Assembly: GCA_900314985.1 (NCBI GenBank)
Contig: OMXL01000015.1
Location: forward strand, 1-51,601
DNA length: 51,601 nt
Reading direction: 5' to 3'
From: an uncultured Prevotellaceae bacterium
GTDB lineage: Bacteria; Bacteroidota; Bacteroidia; Bacteroidales; Bacteroidaceae
Shown: positions 15,990 through 22,766 of the stretch, piece by piece
Layout: every line of letters begins with the position of its first letter
Numbering within the stretch: position 1 is the stretch's first letter
The notes under the pieces: model-generated
Told to the model about the DNA's origin: nothing
Seen by the model: the letters and a program-made list of their open reading frames with translations, nothing else
The model's database searches: none
Translations under genes and position numbers: made by a program

Positions 15990-17207
15990 CTACACCTTAT
16001 TATATATAGTAGTCACCTCGTCAAAAAGTGCGTGCAATTCCTCACCCCAGTGCCCAGGAATGATGACATGATGGTTGCCAATAGGCTCCGTCAAGAAGTA
16101 CATCGCCTGATGCTTGTCATCAAGTTGAATGACCTGCTGCGTACGACAGAGGTCTGGCTGTGCCTGATTGCGCACCAGTCGTCCCTCGGCAATGAAACAG
16201 CGTGACAAATCGCCTGCCACCTTGAACATCGTGACAGTTCCCTGCTTCATATATCCACGGATACCCACACCAATGCCCGACTCAAAATGAGTATCCAACT
16301 CATAGCGCTCCACCATATTGAATGGAATAGTACAATGGGCAAAGAGCAACTGTCCAGTCTCCGAATCAATGCGCGATGGATTAGCCTGGAATCCTGATAC
16401 ACCCGTCAGTGCCTGCGACAGCGTCATCGTCAGCAGTGTGGGAACGTCGCCCTCACAACCGGCCACTACACCCTCTGAGTTCAGTTTGGCCAGTGCTAAG
16501 CAACCCGTATTTTTGACAGCTGTTAGCAGATCGAAACAGCGCAACGTGAGTCCACTAAGCTGATGGCGGCTTACCAGCACCTTCAGCGCCTCGTAAATCT
16601 GCTGAGCACCAGGCAATGCCTCACGGATAGCAGCCACCTTACTGGTCTCTTCCGTATCATACAGCGGTGTTTGGCTGATGACGTCGAGCAGTTCCTGCAT
16701 GGGTATGTCAACCATTTCAATGCCCAGTCGCTGAGCCACCACCTGATAGTCTGCCTTGCTGGAAATGAGCCAGTCGGAGGGTTCGCCAATCACGCCAAGG
16801 CGTTGTCCCTGCAGGTTGCGACGTATCTCTCCCACCTTGGCCAACAGTTCCACACGATGATACACATACGCCTCACTACCATGAATCACCTCACCGCTAA
16901 TCTGCTGTTGTCTGAGGAACGACAGTATCTCCAGCGAGGCAGCCAGCGAGTTGCTCTTGCCAGACGTCAGCAAGTAGAACGGACGGTTTGACTGTCGCTG
17001 CAACTGTGGCAACAGGCGCTTGAAGATGCCTTCAGTACCTCCCGTGCGTACATATATTAAATCCAATGCATGAGTACCATAGTCGCTGTAGTCGTTACCT
17101 TTCAGTTCATACTCAACGCCCAACGTACCCAGAAATTCCTTTGTTACGCCACTCACGGCCTGCTCGTCGTGAAGCTCAGATGTCAGTGTATAAATCGCTA
17201 TATTCAT
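15990..17207 (-). CDS. L-fucose/L-arabinose isomerase-like protein
   Basis: The 405-residue protein contains GVVAGCEGDVPTLLTMTL near 240-258, which matches the metal- and substrate-binding segment of the fucose/arabinose isomerase superfamily (E and D of CEGD). The C-terminus (FIAEGRLV, then HHVIIPGHWGEEL near 380-392) also fits the family's C-terminal domain, with histidines as possible ligands. It is shorter than FucI (about 590 residues), so it may belong to the uncharacterised short branch. It should be a cytoplasmic sugar isomerase-like enzyme, but the substrate is unknown. A -7 box TAAATTTG lies at 17247-17240 upstream. Confidence 0.7.
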   Translation of the reverse strand: MNIAIYTLTSELHDEQAVSGVTKEFLGTLGVEYELKGNDYSDYGTHALDLIYVRTGGTEGIFKRLLPQLQRQSNRPFYLLTSGKSNSLAASLEILSFLRQQQISGEVIHGSEAYVYHRVELLAKVGEIRRNLQGQRLGVIGEPSDWLISSKADYQVVAQRLGIEMVDIPMQELLDVISQTPLYDTEETSKVAAIREALPGAQQIYEALKVLVSRHQLSGLTLRCFDLLTAVKNTGCLALAKLNSEGVVAGCEGDVPTLLTMTLSQALTGVSGFQANPSRIDSETGQLLFAHCTIPFNMVERYELDTHFESGIGVGIRGYMKQGTVTMFKVAGDLSRCFIAEGRLVRNQAQPDLCRTQQVIQLDDKHQAMYFLTEPIGNHHVIIPGHWGEELHALFDEVTTIYNKV

Positions 17208-17239
17208 AGTTTTATAGATTTCTTTTTGTATTTCGCCTA

Positions 17240-17299
17240 CAAATTTAGTTAAAATTCCGCATAATACGCATATTCCATGCCTATTTTTTATTACCTTTG
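17240..17299. promoter_or_regulatory. Divergent -7 boxes for the isomerase-like gene and pepP
   Basis: TAAATTTG on the minus strand (17247-17240) serves the isomerase-like gene. TACCTTTG on the plus strand (17292-17299) lies 28 bases before the aminopeptidase ATG. Neither has a -33 TTG at the ideal distance. Confidence 0.6.
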
Positions 17300-17327
17300 C
17301 ATGGAATTTTTATAATTATCGCATTTT

Positions 17328-18722
17328 ATGTTTGATAAAAGTACCTATATTCGGCGTCGTGCCGAACTGAAAAAGCTAGTTGGCGAGGGCATCATCGTGC
17401 TCTTTGGCAACAATGAGTCACCCTGCAACTATCCAGCCAATAGTTATGCGCCCATGCGTCAGGACTCTTCGTTCCTCTACTACTTCGGCCAGCATCGCGA
17501 TGGCTTGGTAGGCGTTATCGATATCGACAAAGATGAGGAATGGCTGTTTGGCGACGACATCGACGTAGAAGACATCGTATGGATGGGCTTCACACCCAGC
17601 GTCAGCGACCTGGCTGCTGAGGTGGGCGTCATGAAGACTGCCCCGATGGCAGCGCTCACCAAGGTGTGTTGCGACTCAGTTGCAACAAATAGGACGGTAC
17701 ATTTTCTACCTCCCTATCGCTTTGACACCAAGATTCAGATTATGGACCTGCTTGGCATTCATCCCAGCAAGCAGAAGGAGGCAGCCTCGCTGAAGCTCAT
17801 TCAGGCTGTTGTCAAGATGCGTGCCACGAAAGAGCCACAGGAGATTGAGGCCATCGACCGTGCTTGCAATGTAGGCTACGCCATGCATACTACAGCCCAA
17901 CTGCTGATAAAGCCTGGCGTTACTGAGCGTTTCATTGGTGGACAGGTGGATGGCATCGCCCGTTCGTTGGCTCAGGGAACCAGCTTCGCCACCATCTTCT
18001 CGCAGCATGGTGAGATTATGCACGGCAATCCCTCTGACGCCAAGTTAGAGGCTGGTCGCTTGGCACTCTGCGATGCTGGTTGCGAGCTTGACGACTACTG
18101 CTCTGACCACACCCGCACCATGCCTGTAACGGGTAAGTTCACGCAACGCCAGCAGGAGATATACTCCATCGTAGAGGCCTGCCACGACTATGTATTAGAG
18201 GTTGCTAAGCCTGGCGTCAAGTATATGGATGTGCACTTTGCCGTTTGTCGCATGATGACAGAACGCCTCAAGGAGCTTGGCCTGATGAAGGGCGACACCG
18301 ACGAGGCTGTTCGTGCTGGAGCTCATGCCATGTTCCTACCTCACGGACTCGGCCACATGATGGGAATGGACGTGCACGATATGGAAGGACTAGGTCAGAT
18401 CCACGTTGGTTTCGACGATGAGACGCGCCCCAACCTCGAGCAGTTCGGTACCAACTGTCTGCGCATGGGTCGTAAGTTGGAAGAAGGCTTCGTGGTTACT
18501 GACGAGCCAGGCATCTACTTCATCCCTGCCCTCATCGACGAGTGGAAGGCCAGCGGCCATTGCAAAGAATTCCTCAACTTCGACAAATTGGAGACCTATA
18601 AGGACTTTGGTGGCATCCGCATCGAAGATGACGTGCTGATTACCAAGGATGGTTGCCGCTTCCTGGGCGACAAGCGCATCCCTTACCATGTGAAGGAACT
18701 CGAAGCCTTTATGGCACAGTAA
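17328..18722 (+). CDS. pepP: Xaa-Pro aminopeptidase (aminopeptidase P, M24B)
   Basis: The product removes N-terminal residues that precede proline, in the cytoplasm. The 464-residue protein has a creatinase-like N-terminal domain (1-165) and a pita-bread catalytic domain. The five metal ligands are visible as D249 and D260 (LALCDAGCELDDYCSDHTRT), H339 (LPHGLGH), E393 (VVTDEPG) and E433 (IRIEDDV). The histidines of GHMMGMDVHD also fit the family. The gene stands alone, with its own promoter and a strong shared terminator behind it. Confidence 0.93.
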   Translation: MFDKSTYIRRRAELKKLVGEGIIVLFGNNESPCNYPANSYAPMRQDSSFLYYFGQHRDGLVGVIDIDKDEEWLFGDDIDVEDIVWMGFTPSVSDLAAEVGVMKTAPMAALTKVCCDSVATNRTVHFLPPYRFDTKIQIMDLLGIHPSKQKEAASLKLIQAVVKMRATKEPQEIEAIDRACNVGYAMHTTAQLLIKPGVTERFIGGQVDGIARSLAQGTSFATIFSQHGEIMHGNPSDAKLEAGRLALCDAGCELDDYCSDHTRTMPVTGKFTQRQQEIYSIVEACHDYVLEVAKPGVKYMDVHFAVCRMMTERLKELGLMKGDTDEAVRAGAHAMFLPHGLGHMMGMDVHDMEGLGQIHVGFDDETRPNLEQFGTNCLRMGRKLEEGFVVTDEPGIYFIPALIDEWKASGHCKEFLNFDKLETYKDFGGIRIEDDVLITKDGCRFLGDKRIPYHVKELEAFMAQ

Positions 18723-18731
18723 ATACAATTT

Positions 18732-18762
18732 AGAGGCACGCCGTTCTGGTGTGCCTCTTTTA
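18732..18762. terminator. Bidirectional intrinsic terminator
   Basis: An 11-base stem (18732-18742 pairs with 18748-18758, one G-U) with a five-base loop is followed by TTTTAT. It lies between the convergent pepP and EF-hand/LRR genes. Confidence 0.85.
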
Positions 18763-18769
18763 TGTTTGT

Positions 18770-19216
18770 TTATTTCTTGTATATCAACTTCGCTTGTACG
18801 CCCTTGTAAGCTGCGGGATATTTGATTTCCGGATTACAGCCCTCTGCTAAAACTATTTTCCTCAACATTTGACAGTCGCTGACGTCCAGTTCCTTTAACT
18901 TAGGACAACAGCTTACATCTACCGTTCTGACGAAAGAGAAACCCGCATGGAAATACTCCAAGTTAGGGAAATACTGCAAATCTTCATACGACTTTACATT
19001 GCGCATGAAATTTCTAAAATTCATCAGACTGAGTTTTGTCGTCGCTTCTGCCTCGTCCAAAGATATTCTGCCATCCTTATTGGCATCTACCTTATTACGC
19101 ATACAAAAGTCACGAATACTGTCATCTTTCAATAATGTATTGCAGCCATTTTGCGCCATCACATAATTTGACATTACGCCCATCAGGGCAAGCACACATA
19201 ACAATATCTTTTTCAT
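18770..19216 (-). CDS. Secreted small protein with an EF-hand and a leucine-rich segment
   Basis: The 148-residue protein has a signal peptide (1-21, ending VMAQ). A textbook EF-hand loop lies at D44-E55 (DANKDGRISLDE), predicting calcium binding. Residues 84-125 show LRR-like spacing (FPNLEYF, CPKLKELDVSDC, LRKIVL). It probably acts outside the cytoplasm in binding rather than catalysis. The ATG at 19216 is chosen because it starts the signal peptide. There is no operon partner; its promoter region (19217-19320) is very AT-rich. Confidence 0.7.
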   Translation of the reverse strand: MKKILLCVLALMGVMSNYVMAQNGCNTLLKDDSIRDFCMRNKVDANKDGRISLDEAEATTKLSLMNFRNFMRNVKSYEDLQYFPNLEYFHAGFSFVRTVDVSCCPKLKELDVSDCQMLRKIVLAEGCNPEIKYPAAYKGVQAKLIYKK

Positions 19217-19320
19217 AAGCTTTTTTCGTTTTAGGTAATATATCAGTTGCAATTATAGCAATAATTTTGCAATAATGCAAGAAAAATACATATTTTATTT
19301 GGGGAAAAACTAAAAATATT

Positions 19321-19350
19321 TTGTTAGTTGCTTGAGAATTTGTAATTTTG
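19321..19350 (+). promoter_or_regulatory. Promoter of the C1 peptidase gene
   Basis: TTG (19321-19323), 19 bases, TAATTTTG (19343-19350) matches the Bacteroidetes consensus. The leader to the ATG at 19383 is about 30 bases. Confidence 0.8.
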
Positions 19351-19382
19351 CACAGCAATTACAACACACAAAAAACATTAGA

Positions 19383-20585
19383 ATGAGAAAATTATTATCT
19401 TTCGCACTGCTGGCTCTCGTGGCCGTTGGTGCACAGGCAGAAGAGAAAAAAGACTCTGCTGCAAGTAACAAACCCGTATTTACCATCATTAAGGAGAACC
19501 CCATTACCAGCATCAAAGACCAGAACCGTTCAGGTACGTGCTGGGACTACTCTACCCTCTCCTTCTTTGAGGCTGAGATTCTGAAGGCTACTGGCAAGAC
19601 CTACGACCTTGACGAGTCGTTCGTAGCCAACAAGACCTATATGGAGCGTGCCATTCAGGTTGTTCGCTTCCATGGCGACTGCCAGTTTGCACAGGGCGGT
19701 TCAGCAGAAGACGTGCTGGCTACCATGAAGACTCATGGTATCATTCCACAGGGCATCATGCCTTTCCCTGGCTCACTGTATGGTGACTCACTCAACAACT
19801 TCAACGAGTTCTTCAACCTGCTGGAGCCTTACGTGGCAGCTATCGCCAAGAGTGACGCCAAGAAGATTTCTGGTCAGTGGAAGGTTGGTCTGCAGGGCAT
19901 CCTCGACGCTTACCTCGGCAAGTGCCCTGAGGAGTTCACCTACGAGGGCAAGAAGTACACTCCAAAGAGCTTCATGAAGTCACTCGGCATCAACCTCGAC
20001 GACTATGTTAGCATTACCAGCTACACCCACCATCCTTTCTACACCACCTTCGCTGTAGAGGTACAGGACAACTGGCGCTTCCCGCAGTCTTACAACCTGC
20101 CCATGGACGAGATGATGAAGGTCATCGACAATGCCATCGACAAGGGCTACACCATTGCCTGGGGTGGCGACGTCTCTGAAGACGGTTTCACCCGCAAGGG
20201 TCTGGCTTACGCCATCGACGGCAAGGCCGCTCAGAGCCTGCGCGGCAGTGATATGGCCAAGTGGCTCAAGCTCTCTACCACCAAGAAGCGCGACATCATC
20301 GACTCACTGGGTTGCACCGTTCCCGAGATTGTTCCTACCCAGGAACTGCGCCAGGAGCGTTTCGACAACTGGGAGCTCACCGACGACCACGGCATGCTCA
20401 TCTACGGTGTTGCCAAGGACCAGAACGGCAAGGAGTACTACATGGTGAAGAACTCATGGGGTGAGAGTGGCGACTACAAAGGCATCTGGTACATGACCAA
20501 GGCCTTCATCGCTGCCAACACCATGGACTTCCTCATCAACAAGAATGCTATCCCCAAGGATATCCGCAAGAAGCTGGGACTGTAA
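19383..20585 (+). CDS. Secreted papain-fold (C1) peptidase, bleomycin-hydrolase-like
   Basis: The 400-residue protein has a signal peptide (1-19, ending AQAE cleaved near 19). The catalytic set is clear: Q47 and C53 in DQNRSGTCWDYS, H336 in DDHGMLIYG and N357 in VKNSWG. The long insert between C and H and the overall size fit the C1B (bleomycin hydrolase/PepC) group. Unlike cytoplasmic PepC it is exported, so it likely trims peptides in the periplasm or outside. The coding sequence is noticeably rich in optimal codons, suggesting high expression. It is a single gene with its own promoter and terminator. Confidence 0.9.
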   Translation: MRKLLSFALLALVAVGAQAEEKKDSAASNKPVFTIIKENPITSIKDQNRSGTCWDYSTLSFFEAEILKATGKTYDLDESFVANKTYMERAIQVVRFHGDCQFAQGGSAEDVLATMKTHGIIPQGIMPFPGSLYGDSLNNFNEFFNLLEPYVAAIAKSDAKKISGQWKVGLQGILDAYLGKCPEEFTYEGKKYTPKSFMKSLGINLDDYVSITSYTHHPFYTTFAVEVQDNWRFPQSYNLPMDEMMKVIDNAIDKGYTIAWGGDVSEDGFTRKGLAYAIDGKAAQSLRGSDMAKWLKLSTTKKRDIIDSLGCTVPEIVPTQELRQERFDNWELTDDHGMLIYGVAKDQNGKEYYMVKNSWGESGDYKGIWYMTKAFIAANTMDFLINKNAIPKDIRKKLGL

Positions 20586-20611
20586 GTCTAATCACACACA
20601 CTAAATATCAC

Positions 20612-20650
20612 AAAGCGGGTTGCATGCCAAATGCAATCCGCTTTACTTTT
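20612..20650 (+). terminator. Intrinsic terminator
   Basis: A 14-base stem (20612-20625 with 20631-20644, one G-U) with a five-base loop is followed by a T-rich tract, 27 bases after the C1 peptidase stop. Confidence 0.85.
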
Positions 20651-20703
20651 TGTTGAAAGAGTGTCCTGTTCTAAGAAGCAACAGAAAATAAATGAAGAAA
20701 GGT

Positions 20704-20734
20704 TTGTTTTATATCATTATTTTTTGTACCTTTG
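20704..20734 (+). promoter_or_regulatory. Promoter of the unknown lipoprotein gene
   Basis: TTG (20704-20706), 20 bases, TACCTTTG (20727-20734). The leader to the ATG at 20789 is about 50 bases. Confidence 0.7.
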
Positions 20735-20788
20735 CCCCTGAAACTAATCAATCAAATAACTGCAACCAACAAGCCATAACCATTTAGC

Positions 20789-21892
20789 ATGAAACAAAAT
20801 ACGATTGAGTATAGCCCCAAAATCAACTACAACAAACTGGTCACGTGGGTTATTGCCGTAGTAATACTGACGGCCTTCGCCCTCAGCTCTTGCAGCAGCG
20901 ACAATGATGATAAAACCGAGAGTTGCATAGCGCCCCCAGACCCTATAGTGGTCCTAGAGCCTGAAACACTGGCAAGCAGCATCTATCTGCCTATGGCCGA
21001 CGAGGAGCAACCAGCATGGATACAAGAGTTGATAGCAAGCAACCCTTACATCAAGGTATTTCATAGTGAGAAAGGCGCTGGTGCATACCTTGTGGAAATG
21101 CCATTGAAAGGCCATGAGATTACAGTCTTCGATAACAATGGCAGCCCCTTGTCTGAATCTACGGAGATGCAACTGCAACAAACGATTCAGGACGGACAGC
21201 CATGGACGTTGACCCATATCTACAGCTATCCCTTGAAGCCTGGCGATGCCGAGTGGGACTTCAGTCGCTACACCACTGCAGATATCAAGCAGATGCTGCA
21301 ATTGCCAACAAACATACTCAATGGCATGTCGACATCCGACCTCATAGAGACAAGCCTCGACTTTTACTATTCTGCCGAATTCATTTTCTCGGAAGCCTTT
21401 CAACAAGGCGTTGAAAGCGTGCGACAACAGTTCAATGGTTTAGATGAGTTGCTCAAGCGTAACGATTTAGCAACGGCCATGCTGAAACAATATGAACTGA
21501 AATTGCAAACGGCCGAAGTGATGAAAACACAGGAATCGGCAATACAAGGAGACTATTCCATTCATCTCATGTTACTCAAGATGCTGGTGGCTCAAGACGA
21601 GGCGCTCAACCAGCTGAGTCGTGAACAATTACGACAACTCATCACCATCAGCATAGAAGCCTGGAATATGGTATTCACTATGACAGACATGTTCGGAACT
21701 GTCCATTTAACACCCTCGCTGTTCCTCTTCTCACGCATCATCGTGCGTGAGGGCGGTTTCGAATATGAAAGCGAGGAAGAGCGACAGAAGTTGGCATATT
21801 TCGCTCAGACTTGCACAGAAGAGCCTGCGGTAATTGCCATCTTTACCCCAGACATGCAACAGCGTATATTCAGCTATCTGCAGTCACTGTGA
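20789..21892 (+). CDS. Lipoprotein of unknown function
   Basis: The 367-residue protein has an N-terminal cytoplasmic tail of about 15 residues, a hydrophobic helix (17-34) and a lipobox-like LSSC (C35) followed by SSDNDD. This is typical of Bacteroidetes outer-membrane lipoproteins, where acidic residues after the cysteine can direct surface export. The body is mostly helical and acidic, with no motif I recognise. The N-terminal extension before the hydrophobic part is longer than usual. The gene is monocistronic, between two terminators. Confidence 0.65.
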   Translation: MKQNTIEYSPKINYNKLVTWVIAVVILTAFALSSCSSDNDDKTESCIAPPDPIVVLEPETLASSIYLPMADEEQPAWIQELIASNPYIKVFHSEKGAGAYLVEMPLKGHEITVFDNNGSPLSESTEMQLQQTIQDGQPWTLTHIYSYPLKPGDAEWDFSRYTTADIKQMLQLPTNILNGMSTSDLIETSLDFYYSAEFIFSEAFQQGVESVRQQFNGLDELLKRNDLATAMLKQYELKLQTAEVMKTQESAIQGDYSIHLMLLKMLVAQDEALNQLSREQLRQLITISIEAWNMVFTMTDMFGTVHLTPSLFLFSRIIVREGGFEYESEEERQKLAYFAQTCTEEPAVIAIFTPDMQQRIFSYLQSL

Positions 21893-21946
21893 TTTTTGTA
21901 CATCTCCATGCACAAAAGGGACCTTTTGTGTACTTGAAAATGGATC

Positions 21947-22002
21947 AAGACCTCCCCATTCCCCCTTCCCCTTTATTTACTGGGGAATGTGAGGTCTTTT
22001 TT
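21947..22002 (+). terminator. Intrinsic terminator with a long stem
   Basis: AAGACCTC (21947-21954) pairs with GAGGTCTT (21991-21998). An inner CATTCCCC pairs with GGGGAATG, with a small bulge between, and a T-run follows. A further small hairpin (CACAAAAG/CTTTTGTG) lies just upstream at about 21911-21930. Confidence 0.8.
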
Positions 22003-22023
22003 GGCAATCGCTATTTTTTCAGG

Positions 22024-22135
22024 AATTGCTATGAAGTTCGGAGACAGCTTATCTCAGTTACGGGATAAGCTAATACAGATGCGTATTAGACTGATACGGG
22101 GTGATTATACAGCTGTCTCGTGGGGGTATTAGCAA
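22024..22135. other. Multi-helix folded element of unknown nature
   Basis: Nested complementary pairs are visible. ATTGCTA (22025-22031) pairs with TAGCAAT (22129-22135). GAGACAGC (22041-22048) pairs with GCTGTCTC (22112-22119). Inside, TTATC pairs with GATAA and AATAC with GTATT as two side hairpins. This makes a closed, branched structure about 110 bases long in the 303-base gap between a terminator and the next promoter, so it is not the leader of either gene. It could be a small RNA, or a miniature inverted-repeat element. I see no promoter directly in front of it. Confidence 0.5.
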
Positions 22136-22139
22136 TAAA

Positions 22140-22187
22140 AAAACAAACCAGTTTGTTTTGTATTTCGCTCAACAATTCGTACCTTTG
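22140..22187 (+). promoter_or_regulatory. Promoter with overlapping dyad for the HsdR_N-type gene
   Basis: TTG (22158-22160), 19 bases, TACCTTTG (22180-22187) is a perfect promoter. A 9-base inverted repeat (AAAACAAAC, CA, GTTTGTTTT; 22140-22159) overlaps the -33 element and could be a repressor site. The ATG is eight bases after the -7 box, so the transcript is nearly leaderless. Confidence 0.7.
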
Positions 22188-22195
22188 CAAACGCT

Positions 22196-22645
22196 ATGAA
22201 CGAACTGAATTTACCAGCATTTGACGTAAAGATTAGAGGTACGCGCGAAAGGCCTGAGATATACGACTTTCTGCGCCGACGCTATGTGGCGCTGACGCCT
22301 GAAGAGTGGGTGCGCCAGCATTTTGTTCATTGGCTGGTGGAGCAGAAAGGCTATCCTAAGGGACTACTGGGTAACGAGGTGGCCCTGAAGTGTGGCGACA
22401 AGACGTTGCGGTGCGACTCGATACTATATAATAAGGAGGCAAAGCCACAGATGATTATAGAATACAAAGCACCCACCGTGGTAGTGACCCAGCGCGTGTT
22501 CAATCAGATAACGGCGTACAACCTCCTACTCCATGTGGACTATCTGGTGGTGAGCAACGGCGTACAACACTACTGCTGCCAGATGGATTACGAGCACCAG
22601 AGCTACGTATTCCTCAACGACATTCCCTCCTACTCCGAGTTGTAA
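22196..22645 (+). CDS. Stand-alone type I restriction HsdR N-terminal-like nuclease-fold protein
   Basis: The 149-residue protein matches the small HSDR_N_2 family found across Bacteroidetes. It carries a PD-(D/E)XK-like core: D74 in LRCDSILY and E89-x-K91 in IIEYKAP, followed by a Gln-containing helix (FNQITAYN). No methylase, specificity or helicase gene is near, so it is not a working restriction system. It may be a DNA-processing nuclease of unknown role. It is monocistronic, with a near-leaderless promoter. Confidence 0.75.
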   Translation: MNELNLPAFDVKIRGTRERPEIYDFLRRRYVALTPEEWVRQHFVHWLVEQKGYPKGLLGNEVALKCGDKTLRCDSILYNKEAKPQMIIEYKAPTVVVTQRVFNQITAYNLLLHVDYLVVSNGVQHYCCQMDYEHQSYVFLNDIPSYSEL

Positions 22646-22715
22646 GCCAGGACGAATGATGGCTTAATGGAAACTTTTTCACTATGAAAAACACGATTAA
22701 CCAGAGATTATTATG

Positions 22716-22723
22716 TATCTTTG
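22716..22723 (+). promoter_or_regulatory. -7 box of the outer-membrane barrel gene
   Basis: TATCTTTG lies 43 bases before the ATG at 22767. No clear -33 TTG is seen at the standard distance. Confidence 0.55.
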
Positions 22724-22766
22724 CAAACTCATACACAGAAACGATAATATTTGCTAATTACAAATT

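Noticed and set aside
21811-22068. 85-codon plus-strand open frame overlapping the lipoprotein end
   Set aside because: It runs through the terminator hairpins and has no start signals or recognisable protein features.
22196-22645. Restriction-modification system
   Set aside because: Only an HsdR N-terminal-like domain is present; there are no methylase, specificity or helicase parts.
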